A stretch of 64,000 nucleotides of DNA from JB111 sp049856175 (GTDB taxonomy: Bacteria > Actinomycetota > Actinomycetes > Actinomycetales > Actinomycetaceae), in NCBI RefSeq assembly GCF_049856175.1, contig NZ_JBNDNA010000002.1, positions 62,001 through 126,000 on the forward strand. Direction: 5' to 3'. The position numbers and the translations under genes are program-made. Below are positions 7,907-15,218 of this stretch, in pieces. The notes under the pieces were generated by a model. That model had not been told where the DNA came from and did no database searches. It worked only from the letters and a program-made list of their open reading frames with translations. The first letter of the stretch is position 1; every line of letters begins with the position of its first letter.

Positions 7907-8175
7907 GCCCCGATTGTGCGACACCCGTGGGGTCCCTACCCGGTTATCGCCCCGCCGCCCGCGCGCGTGAGACCTGATCGTGACGCGCATGTGAGCACCG
8001 CGTGGACACGTCTGCGGCGCGAGTCATAATCTCGCCGCACGCCGAGCCGACCGAGGTTCGCGACCGTGATCCGTGACCGGACCGGTCCATCCCCTGAACG
8101 CCCGGCGCGACCATCGCGTCCGCCGGGCCGCACGACGCCCGTCCGGCGGACCGACGCTGCGACGAAGGAGTACGC

Positions 8176-8946
8176 ATGTCGGACATCAGGACCCGGTTCT
8201 CGCTCGAGGGCAAGAAGGTCGTCCTCACGGGGGCCTCGCGCGGTATCGGGGAGGCGATCGCGGAGGTGCTCGCCGAGGCCGGTGCCGACCTCGTCCTCTC
8301 GGGCCGCGACGAGGCGGCGCTCGAGGACACCGCCGCGGCCGTGCGGGCCAAGGGCCGCACCGCACACCTCGTGCCCGCCGACCTCACCACCCCGGCCGGT
8401 GCGCGCGAGCTGGGCCGGAAGGCGCTCGAGATCTTCGGTCATGTCGACGTCCTCATCAACAACGCGGGCGTCGCCCACATCGCCCCCTACACCGAGCTCA
8501 CGCAGGAGCAGTGGGACGCGACGCTCGCCGTCAACCTCACCGCCCCGTTCGCCCTGACCCAGGAGATCGCCCCGAGCATGATCGAGCAGGGGCACGGCAA
8601 GATCATCAACATCGCGTCCCAGACCGGTGTCATCGCCGCCGACGACCACGCCGCCTACGCCGCCTCCAAGGGCGGGCTGATCTCGCTGACCAAGGTGCTC
8701 GCCGGCGAGCTCGGGCCGCACAACATCCAGGTCAACGCCGTGGCTCCCACCGTGATCCTCACGCCGATGGGCGAGCAGGTCTGGGGCCCGCCCGAGAAGG
8801 GCGACCCGATGAAGGCGAAGATCCCGCTGGGGCGGTTCGGCCAGCCGGTCGAGGTGGCCGACCTCGTCCTCTACCTCGCGGCCCCGGCGTCGGACTTCAT
8901 GACCGGCGGCACCGTCATGCTCGAGGGTGGCTACACGGCGATGTGA
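8176..8946 (+). CDS. Short-chain dehydrogenase/reductase (polyol- or sugar-dehydrogenase type)
   Basis: This 256-residue classical SDR uses NAD(P). It shows the TGASRGIG cofactor loop (about residues 18-25), NNAG (about 95), the catalytic serine in 'INIASQTG', and the YAASK catalytic pair, with 'LEGGYTAM' at the C terminus. ATG is preceded by GAAGGAG. Related SDRs act on polyols, gluconate or 3-oxoacyl substrates. Its nearness to the pentose genes (divergent, about 1 kb from lacI) makes a polyol dehydrogenase attractive, but this is inference. Confidence 0.87.
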   Translation: MSDIRTRFSLEGKKVVLTGASRGIGEAIAEVLAEAGADLVLSGRDEAALEDTAAAVRAKGRTAHLVPADLTTPAGARELGRKALEIFGHVDVLINNAGVAHIAPYTELTQEQWDATLAVNLTAPFALTQEIAPSMIEQGHGKIINIASQTGVIAADDHAAYAASKGGLISLTKVLAGELGPHNIQVNAVAPTVILTPMGEQVWGPPEKGDPMKAKIPLGRFGQPVEVADLVLYLAAPASDFMTGGTVMLEGGYTAM

Positions 8947-8950
8947 CGCG

Positions 8951-9066
8951 GCGCCGCGGGCCGGACGACGAGCCCCGCGCCGCGGTGTCGAGCCCCGAGC
9001 CCCGAGCCCGACGTCGAGCCACGGCCCCGACGTCGAGCCCAGCTCCCCGGGCCCCGACGTCGTGGC
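8951..9066. repeat. Degenerate GAGCCCCGACGTC tandem repeats
   Basis: The gap between the SDR and the next gene holds repeated units of the type GAGCCC(C)GAGC and CCCCGACGTCGAGC. They contain no long open frame of recognisable type and look like the short degenerate repeats seen in other gaps of this window. Confidence 0.5.
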
Positions 9067-9130
9067 CGGCGCCCGTCGGTCCGCGCTACGCCCCTTGCGG
9101 CCGCGCGGGCCGTCGGCGTGCAATGGAGCC

Positions 9131-9670
9131 ATGGCCACCACGCCGGCAACGCCCCCGACGACGTCGAACCCCTCCGCCCAGAGGCTGGACATCGTCGTCG
9201 ACGACTCTGCCTGCGACCCGAACGACCTCGCCCAGTGCGGCGGAGTCGAGGTCACCGTCGGCGGTGACGTGCGCTGGGACGACCTCGTGGCGCGCGCCGT
9301 GACCTCCGGCTGGCCCGGCTTCGAGCTGCTCGGCGGCGCTGCGGCCACGGTCGCCGAGGCGGTGCGCGGCAACGTCGAGCGGTACGGCGAGGCGGTCGCC
9401 GACGTCGTGGCCTCGGTGCGCGCCTGGGACCACGCCGACGACGCACGACGCTCCTTCGCGTTCGTCGAGTGCCGGTTCACGCCCGGCGGGTCGCGGTTCA
9501 CCGAGGCGCTGGCGGACGGCCGGCCGCGCTACGAGATCCTCGACGTCAGCTTCCTGCTCCAGCAGGGCGACCTCACGGCGCGGGTCACGAGCGCGGAGCT
9601 GGCCGGGCGTCTCGGCGTCGAGGTGGGGGAGCGTGTCCCGCTCGCCGACGCCGCCCGCGCCACCCGCTGA
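9131..9670 (+). CDS. Truncated MurB-like protein (UDP-N-acetylenolpyruvoylglucosamine reductase fragment)
   Basis: The 179-residue product resembles only the middle of MurB. 'VEVTVGGDVRWDDLVARAV', 'GFELLGG', 'YGEAVADVVASVRAWD', 'RFTEAL...YEILDVSFLL' and 'ELAGRLGVEVGERVPLADA' follow the order of actinobacterial MurB. The N-terminal GGGSN FAD loop and the entire C-terminal catalytic domain are absent, and the usual GIPG(S/T)VGA(A/T)P(I/V)QNVGAYGQE loop is degraded. It should not catalyse UDP-MurNAc synthesis. It may be a degenerate paralogue or a protein with a new role. It has a plausible ATG and normal high-GC codon usage, so it is probably expressed. Confidence 0.65.
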   Translation: MATTPATPPTTSNPSAQRLDIVVDDSACDPNDLAQCGGVEVTVGGDVRWDDLVARAVTSGWPGFELLGGAAATVAEAVRGNVERYGEAVADVVASVRAWDHADDARRSFAFVECRFTPGGSRFTEALADGRPRYEILDVSFLLQQGDLTARVTSAELAGRLGVEVGERVPLADAARATR

Positions 9671-9942
9671 CCATCCGTCGACGCTGAGCCTGCAGGCCCG
9701 GGCCGACGCCGAGCCGGTCGCTCCCCGCCGACGCCGAGGCAGTGGGCAATCCACCGAGTCAGTGCCCGCGGTCGACTGCCTCGATGGATACCCGATTGAC
9801 TCGGTGAAGGTGCTCCCCGCTGACTCAGCAGATCCCCCATCGTCTCGGCGGAGGGGCCTCCCATCGCCTCGGTGAGGGGAGCACGCGGTCCGTCCCCGGA
9901 CCGCCCCGCGGCTGCCACCTACCCCCGTGAGACACTGCGGGC
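9671..9942. repeat. Intergenic CGAGKCA repeat region upstream of purF
   Basis: The 272 bases before purF contain many copies of CGAGTCAG / CGAGGCAG and their inverses. The core (9734-9804) is an imperfect 29-base inverted repeat related to the 7234-7302 element; it includes GGATACCCGATTGACTCGG. Further units run to about 9880. A purF promoter should lie at the right end but I cannot place one. Confidence 0.55.
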
Positions 9943-11403
9943 GTGGCAGGTGGCGACGGTCGGCTCTCGCACGAGCTCATCCCGGGGGAGAAGGGCCCGC
10001 AGGACTCCTGCGGCGTCTTCGGCGTGTGGGCGCCGGGCGAGGAGGTCGCGCGGCTGACCTACTTCGGCCTCTATGCCCTCCAGCACCGGGGGCAGGAGGC
10101 CGCGGGCATCGCCACCTCCGACGGCGAGTCGATCCTCGTCTACAAGGACACCGGGCTCGTCTCCCAGGTCTTCGACGACCAGGCGCTCGAGTCGCTCAGC
10201 GGCCACCTCGCCGTCGGGCACGCGCGCTACGCCACCGCCGGGGGCCGCGCCTGGCACAACGCGCAGCCGACGCTCGGCCCCACCGCGACCGGCACCGTCG
10301 CGCTGGCCCACAACGGCAACCTCACCAACGTCCACGAGCTGCTCGACATCGTCAGCGAGCGCTCCGGCACCGACCTCTCGGGCGACCTGGGCAAGGGTTC
10401 CTCGACGGACACCGCCGTCATCACGCACCTGCTCGGCACCGAGCCGCCCTCCGACGGCGGTCTCGGTGACGCCGCCATGGCGGTCCTGCCCCTCCTGCGC
10501 GGCGCCTTCTCGCTGGTGTTCATGGACGAGCACACGCTCTACGCCGCCCGTGACCCGCACGGCATCCGCCCCCTCGTGCTCGGGCGCCTGCCCAGCGGGT
10601 GGGCGGTGGCCTCGGAGACGGCCGCGCTGGACATCGTCGGTGCCACGTTCGTGCGGGAGGTCGAGCCGGGCGAGCTCCTCGCCGTCGACGCCGACGGCCT
10701 GCGCTCGAGCCGCTTCGCCCTGGCCGACCCGAAGGGCTGCATCTTCGAGTACGTCTACCTGGCCCGCCCCGACACCACGATCGCGGGCCGCCCGGTCAAC
10801 TCCGCGCGCACCGAGATGGGCCGCGTCCTGGCCCGCGAGGCTCCCGCCGAGGCCGACCTCGTCATCCCCACCCCGGACTCCGGCACGCCGGCCGCGATCG
10901 GCTACGCCCAGGCCTCCGGACTGCCGTTCGCGCAGGGCCTGGTGAAGAACGCCTACGTGGGCCGGACGTTCATCCAGCCCACGCAGACGATCCGCCAGCT
11001 CGGCATCCGCCTCAAGCTCAACCCGATGCGCGAGGTCATCGCGGGCAAGCGGCTCGTCGTCGTCGACGACTCCATCGTGCGCGGCAACACCCAGCGCGCC
11101 CTCGTGCGGATGCTCCGGGAGGCCGGCGCCGCCGAGGTCCACGTCCGCATCTCCTCGCCGCCGGTGAAGTGGCCCTGCTACTACGGCATCGACTTCGCCA
11201 CGCGCGCCGAGCTCATCGCCAACGGCATGAGCGTGGAGCAGATCCGTGACTCCCTCGGCGCCGACTCGCTCGGCTACATCTCCGTCGACGGCATGGTCGA
11301 GGCCACCGCCATCGCGCCGGATCGCCTGTGCACCGCCTGCTTCACCGGGGCCTACCCGGTGCCGCACGAGGACGCCTCGCTCACTCCGGTGGTCTCCGCA
11401 TGA
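9943..11403 (+). CDS. purF: Amidophosphoribosyltransferase
   Basis: PurF catalyses the first committed step of purine synthesis, converting PRPP and glutamine to phosphoribosylamine. The 486-residue product has a short propeptide and then C23 in 'SCGVFGVW', the Ntn glutaminase nucleophile. 'YALQHRGQEAAGI' and 'GHARYAT' mark the glutaminase domain, and the PRPP loop is 'LVVVDDSIVRGNTQ'. C-terminal cysteines in 'CTACFTGAYP' and the earlier 'GCIFEYVYLARPD' cysteine suit the Bacillus-type Fe-S-containing class. GTG start at 9943. The stop overlaps purM by 4 bases, so the two are coupled. Confidence 0.97.
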   Translation: MAGGDGRLSHELIPGEKGPQDSCGVFGVWAPGEEVARLTYFGLYALQHRGQEAAGIATSDGESILVYKDTGLVSQVFDDQALESLSGHLAVGHARYATAGGRAWHNAQPTLGPTATGTVALAHNGNLTNVHELLDIVSERSGTDLSGDLGKGSSTDTAVITHLLGTEPPSDGGLGDAAMAVLPLLRGAFSLVFMDEHTLYAARDPHGIRPLVLGRLPSGWAVASETAALDIVGATFVREVEPGELLAVDADGLRSSRFALADPKGCIFEYVYLARPDTTIAGRPVNSARTEMGRVLAREAPAEADLVIPTPDSGTPAAIGYAQASGLPFAQGLVKNAYVGRTFIQPTQTIRQLGIRLKLNPMREVIAGKRLVVVDDSIVRGNTQRALVRMLREAGAAEVHVRISSPPVKWPCYYGIDFATRAELIANGMSVEQIRDSLGADSLGYISVDGMVEATAIAPDRLCTACFTGAYPVPHEDASLTPVVSA

Positions 11404-12614
11404 GCTCCTCCACGAGCCCCACGCCGGAGCACACCCCCGCGTCCCGGCCACCGATCGGGAGCACGACGCCGAAGGGCACGACGCCGGACGGCACGACGTC
11501 GACGGGCGAGGCGATCACCTACGCGGCCGCCGGCGTGGACACCGAGGCCGGGGACCGCGCCGTCGAGCTGATGAAGTACGCCGTGCGGCGCACGCTCACG
11601 CCCGACGTGCTCGGCGGCGTCGGCGGCTTCGCGGGGCTCGTCGACGTCAGCGCGCTCAAGGACTACCGGCGGCCGCTGCTCGCGACCTCCACGGACGGTG
11701 TCGGGACCAAGATCGCGATCGCGCGAGCCATGGACGTCCACGACACGATCGGGCAGGACCTCGTGGCGATGGTCGTCGACGACATCGTGGTGGTCGGCGC
11801 GACCCCGCTGCTCATGACCGACTACATCGCGTGCGGGAAGGTCGACCCCGTGCGCGTGGCCGACATCGTCCGCGGGATCGCCGCCGCCTGCGAGGTGGCC
11901 GGCGTGCCGCTGCTGGGCGGGGAGACCGCCGAGCACCCGGGGCTCATGGCTGCGGACGAGTACGACGTGGCCGGCGCGGCGACCGGCGCGGTCGACGCCG
12001 ACGACGTCCTGGGACCCGAGCGGGTCCGCTCCGGCGACGTGCTCCTGGCCATGGCCTCCTCCGGGCTCCACTCGAACGGCTACTCGCTCGTGCGGCGCGT
12101 GGTGGAGACGGCCGGCTGGGCGCTCGACCGCGACGTGCCCGAGCTCGGCCGCACCCTGGGGGAGGAGCTCCTCGAGCCGACGCGACTGTACACGCGGCCG
12201 TCCCTCGAGCTCGCCGGTGCGCTGGGGCCGGACCTGCACGCGTTCACGCACGTCACCGGGGGTGGTCTCGCCGCGAACCTCGCGCGCGTGCTGCCGACGG
12301 GGCTCGTGGCCGACGTCGACCGCGGCGCGTGGGAGGTGCCGCCGGTCTTCGGGCTCGTGCAGGCGCTCGGCCGCGTCCCCTGGGACGACCTCGAGGGCAC
12401 GCTCAACCTCGGCGTCGGGATGGTGGCCGTCCTCGCGCCCGAGCGCGTCGACGAGGCGACGGCCCTGCTCGACGCCGCCGGCGTGCCCACGCGGGTGATC
12501 GGCGAGATCGGCGAGGACCCCGGTGGGGTGCCGGACGGAGCGCGCGCCGTCAGCGGGACGAAGGGCGTGGCCGGCGGCGCCGTCCACCTGCGCGGGAGCT
12601 ACCGCGCCGGCTGA
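11400..12614 (+). CDS. purM: Phosphoribosylformylglycinamidine cyclo-ligase
   Basis: PurM closes FGAM to AIR with ATP in de novo purine synthesis. The 404-residue protein begins with about 40 residues of Ser/Thr/Pro-rich extension, then 'ITYAAAGVDTEAGDRAVELMK', the family start. It has 'LLATSTDGVGTKI', 'GGETAEHPGLM' and 'HVTGGGLAANLARVLP', all PurM signatures. ATG overlaps the purF stop (ATGA). The extension, seen in actinobacterial PurM proteins, might contain a later true start, but no better ribosome site is visible. Order purF-purM-DUF3073-bldC is conserved in Actinobacteria. Confidence 0.96.
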   Translation: MSSSTSPTPEHTPASRPPIGSTTPKGTTPDGTTSTGEAITYAAAGVDTEAGDRAVELMKYAVRRTLTPDVLGGVGGFAGLVDVSALKDYRRPLLATSTDGVGTKIAIARAMDVHDTIGQDLVAMVVDDIVVVGATPLLMTDYIACGKVDPVRVADIVRGIAAACEVAGVPLLGGETAEHPGLMAADEYDVAGAATGAVDADDVLGPERVRSGDVLLAMASSGLHSNGYSLVRRVVETAGWALDRDVPELGRTLGEELLEPTRLYTRPSLELAGALGPDLHAFTHVTGGGLAANLARVLPTGLVADVDRGAWEVPPVFGLVQALGRVPWDDLEGTLNLGVGMVAVLAPERVDEATALLDAAGVPTRVIGEIGEDPGGVPDGARAVSGTKGVAGGAVHLRGSYRAG

Positions 12615-12639
12615 CCCCGGTCCCACGAGTGAGGGGCTT

Positions 12640-12691
12640 TCTGCCCGTACGCCGGACGAGTGAGCGGACTTCTGCCCGTACGCCGGACGAG
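12640..12691. repeat. 31-base tandem repeat after purM
   Basis: The 21-mer unit with CTGCCCGTACGCCGGACGAG recurs with period 31 bases (12640-12660 and 12671-12691), with further degenerate GAGTGAGCGGACT spacers. It lies in the 266-base convergent gap between purM and the DUF3073 gene, where an 8-base hairpin (12777-12784 with 12791-12798) may serve as terminator. Confidence 0.6.
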
Positions 12692-12776
12692 CGAGCGGAC
12701 TACTGTCGGCCGACGCGTGCGGTTCGCCGTCGTCGGGCATGGTCCGGTTTGTGCCCTGGTCACGGGCACGACGGAG

Positions 12777-12798
12777 CCACGGCGCCGAGACGCCGTGG
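12777..12798. terminator. Weak hairpin in the purM/DUF3073 gap
   Basis: CCACGGCG and CGCCGTGG form an 8-base stem with a 6-base loop. A second short stem (GTGCCC...GGGCAC) lies just upstream. No T run is seen, so termination is only suggested by the convergent position. Confidence 0.4.
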
Positions 12799-12880
12799 AT
12801 GTCGTGTGCGCTACCGGCGGACCGTGGTGCTCACGCTCCGCCCGTCCTGACGTCGCCCGACAGGTGCCGGGCGTCCGGTG

Positions 12881-13072
12881 TCAGGAACGGGCCGAGTAGC
12901 CGTCCCACTCGTCGTCGTCCGCCGGAGTGGTCTCGTACGACCGCTGGTCGTCGCCACCGTCACCCCGGGACGCGAGCTCACGCTCGAGTGCCGCGTAGTC
13001 GGTCGCTGGGCTGAAGTACTTCAGCTCGCGGGCAACCTTGGTCTGCTTTGCCTTCTGACGGCCGCGCCCCAT
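12881..13072 (-). CDS. DUF3073 small conserved protein
   Basis: The 63-residue product starts MGRGRQKAKQTKVARELKYF and continues 'SPATDYAALERELASR', the diagnostic DUF3073 sequence found next to bldC across Actinobacteria. It is basic at the N terminus and acidic at the C terminus, ending DEWDGYSARS. Function unknown. The start at 13072 is chosen from family conservation; the 52 open codons upstream are not conserved in character. It is convergent with purM and divergent from bldC. Confidence 0.9.
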   Translation of the reverse strand: MGRGRQKAKQTKVARELKYFSPATDYAALERELASRGDGGDDQRSYETTPADDDEWDGYSARS

Positions 13073-13450
13073 GGAGCCGACCCCCTCCAACGTAGGAACC
13101 GGGGCAAGCATCGCGAACGATGGGGTCCCGGCTGAGTGGTCAAGTATCTGTCGTGGGGCCACCGTACCCCGCCGCCCGGGCAGGTGCCCATTCCGGACAG
13201 GGCGTCGTAGGGCACACCCGAGGGGCACACCCGAGCAACGTGCCGGGCGGTGGCCGTCGGTGCGGCGGGCGCGTCGTCGGGGGCGGGCGCCGTGTCGCGC
13301 TCAGGGCGCGCGAAGGTGCGTGCCGATCGTCCACGTCCCAATTGTCGGGACCATCGGCCCAGGCGTCCGGCGCAGCGGCGGGCAATGATGGGGAGGAACG
13401 GATGGGGCCGCGGGGACGGGTGCGGCCACGAGGACCGAGGGGTGGAGAAC
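13073..13450. other. 378-base divergent intergenic region
   Basis: Lies between the DUF3073 and bldC starts. It must hold both promoters. A duplicated GGCACACCCGAG is visible near 13212-13234. I see no gene, RNA motif or clear -10/-35 pair. Confidence 0.4.
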
Positions 13451-13666
13451 ATGGACGCGACGCCGCCGAAGGATCTGCTGACGCCCGGGGAGGTGGCCGG
13501 GTACTTCCGCGTGGATCCCAAGACCGTCACGCGCTGGGCGAACGCCGGGAAGATCGACGCGGTCCGCACGCTGGGCGGGCACCGGCGCTTCCGCCGCGAC
13601 CAGGTCGCGCAGCTCATGCGGGAGTCGGGCATCGATCCCGCGCGGCTCGACCGCGAGGCCGGCTGA
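13451..13666 (+). CDS. bldC: BldC-like MerR-family DNA-binding protein
   Basis: The 71-residue product is nearly all helix-turn-helix: 'LLTPGEVAGYFRVDPKTVTRWANAGKIDAVRTLGGHRRFRRDQVAQLM'. BldC proteins are MerR-type winged-helix domains without an effector domain that bind head-to-tail on direct repeats; in Streptomyces they control the timing of development. Genomic position beside DUF3073 and purM supports orthology. The ATG is preceded by a GGTGGAGAAC purine stretch. A strong terminator follows directly, so it is monocistronic. Confidence 0.93.
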   Translation: MDATPPKDLLTPGEVAGYFRVDPKTVTRWANAGKIDAVRTLGGHRRFRRDQVAQLMRESGIDPARLDREAG

Positions 13667-13680
13667 GCCCGACGCACGCA

Positions 13681-13720
13681 AAGGGCCGGCCCGGTGTCTC
13701 TCGACGCCGGGCCGGCCCTT
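13681..13720. terminator. Strong hairpin terminator after bldC
   Basis: A perfect 14-base stem (13681-13694 with 13707-13720; AAGGGCCGGCCCGG) has a 12-base loop. It lies between convergent bldC and the DUF3618 gene and begins with AAGGG and ends CCCTT, so it can act on both strands. Confidence 0.85.
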
Positions 13721-13781
13721 CGGTCTGTTCTGCCGGGCTGCGCGGGGGTGCCGCGGAGCGCCGGTACTGCGCGGAGCCGCG

Positions 13782-14090
13782 CTACTTCTTCCCGCGGATC
13801 GCGGCGATGACGAACACGCCCGCGACGGCGGCCGCGACGCCGGCGACCGCCAGCGCCCCGGAGTCGCCCTCCTTGACGCCCTTGGCGAACCCGGTGGCCT
13901 TGTCCTTCATGCCGCCCACGGCGTCCCTGGCCCCGGCCTTGGCGGCCTCGACCTGGCGCTTGGGGTCGAGCTTGTAGGACAGCTCGCCGACCGTGGAGGT
14001 CAGGTCCGCCCGGGCGCGCTCGATCTCGGCCTGGATCTCCTCGGCCGTCTGCTTCTTGTCCGGTCGCTCGCCCGGCGTCTCAACGGTCAT
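13782..14090 (-). CDS. DUF3618 protein
   Basis: The 102-residue protein has the DUF3618 core 'EEIQAEIERARADLTSTVGELSYKLDP', a polar helix, and one C-terminal membrane segment ('ALAVAGVAAAVAGVFVIAAI') followed by RGKK. Such proteins are coded next to holin-X family proteins in Actinobacteria and probably form small inner-membrane assemblies; the function is not known. Its ATG overlaps the stop of the upstream holin-X-like gene by 4 bases. Confidence 0.85.
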   Translation of the reverse strand: MTVETPGERPDKKQTAEEIQAEIERARADLTSTVGELSYKLDPKRQVEAAKAGARDAVGGMKDKATGFAKGVKEGDSGALAVAGVAAAVAGVFVIAAIRGKK

Positions 14091-14575
14091 CGCTGAACCT
14101 CCTCGTCAGAGGTCGTGTCATTGCCGAGCCCCTTCTTCACGGCCGCGACGTCCTCCTTGAGGCCCTCCTGCGGCGCAACGGTGTACTGCTTGTGCTTGTT
14201 GAGCGTCTTGATGCCCACGAGAGCGAGGATCCCGACGACGAGGAAGATCCCGACCGTGACGATGAGCGCCGACAGCCACAGGGGCAGCGCCTCGGCGATC
14301 CCCCAGGTCGCGGTGAGGAAGGCCATGCCGAGGCCGTAGAGCGCGAGCACGCCGGCGATCGCGAGGAAGATCGCGCCCTTCGAGATCTTGGCGACCTTCT
14401 CGGTGGCCTGTGCCTTGGCCAGGTTGATCTCGCCCTTGACCAGCGCGCTGACCTGCTGCGACATACGACTGAAGAGTTCGCCGATCGACGGCTCCTCGGC
14501 GGGCGCGTTCGGGGCGAACCCCGGGGCCCGGCGTGCTTCCGTGGGGTCGACGCCCCCCAGGTCGGACTGGCTCAC
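14087..14575 (-). CDS. Actinobacterial holin-X / DUF1469 membrane protein
   Basis: The 162-residue protein has an N-terminal amphipathic region with 'SIGELFSRMSQQVSALVKGEINLAKAQ', typical of the DUF1469 (phage_holin_3_6/holin-X) family, then two membrane segments separated by 'WGIAEALPLWLS', and a charged tail. It is the first gene of a two-gene unit with the DUF3618 gene. There is no phage context, so 'holin' is a family name only. An AGGAG ribosome site precedes the ATG. Confidence 0.85.
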   Translation of the reverse strand: MSQSDLGGVDPTEARRAPGFAPNAPAEEPSIGELFSRMSQQVSALVKGEINLAKAQATEKVAKISKGAIFLAIAGVLALYGLGMAFLTATWGIAEALPLWLSALIVTVGIFLVVGILALVGIKTLNKHKQYTVAPQEGLKEDVAAVKKGLGNDTTSDEEVQR

Positions 14576-15218
14576 CGTGGATCAGCTCCTCCGTGTCGTG
14601 TCACCGGCCGCGGAACGCGCCGCCGGCGTTGATCCCGCTCAGCGTAATGCGGGAGGTCACTCCACCCCAACAGGAACGACGTCGGTGACGACTGGAGCGT
14701 CAGTCCGCCGACGCCGCGACGCACGTCGGCCATGGTGCTCGCCTCTCGTCCGGCCGGCGTCGGCGCGCGCGACCGTCGGTGGGCCGTGCGTGCCCGGGAC
14801 CGCGGATCTGCGATCGCCCGCTGCCGTTCGGCCGTGCCTGCCGACGAGACCAGGGGAAGAGTGACGAGTGCACGGGCTGTCGCACGGTGTCAACCTGTGT
14901 GGAGTCGCTGGCCGTCGCTCGCGGTGTTCAGTGTGACGGCGGCGTAGGGCGCCTTGAGTCGGGGCTGGCGGTGGCACCGGTCGGGGTGGGGGCGCGGCCA
15001 GCGCGTCGAGACTGGTCCGTCACCGGTGGTGACTTTCGATCCAGGTGCCGACCTGCACGTGCCGGGCAGATTCGCGCTCACTCGCGGGGAGGGACGGCGC
15101 TCGTCCGTCGGCGAGGGGGATGAACACTCGGCGACCGGGCACGCATAACGACTTCCCGTTGCCGTGACGGTGGCACGCTGTCCCCGGCTCCCCCCTTCCC
15201 GGCCACCCGAGGTCCACC
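14576..15218. other. 643-base intergenic region, no gene seen
   Basis: The largest gap without a recognised gene. It separates divergent holin-X and M23 peptidase genes and should contain both promoters. Short open frames in it show no conserved motif and lack ribosome sites. I see no tRNA, strong hairpin or tandem repeat. Confidence 0.4.

Noticed and set aside
14087..14575. Phage holin
   Set aside because: Belongs to a chromosomal actinobacterial membrane family paired with DUF3618; no other phage gene is nearby.
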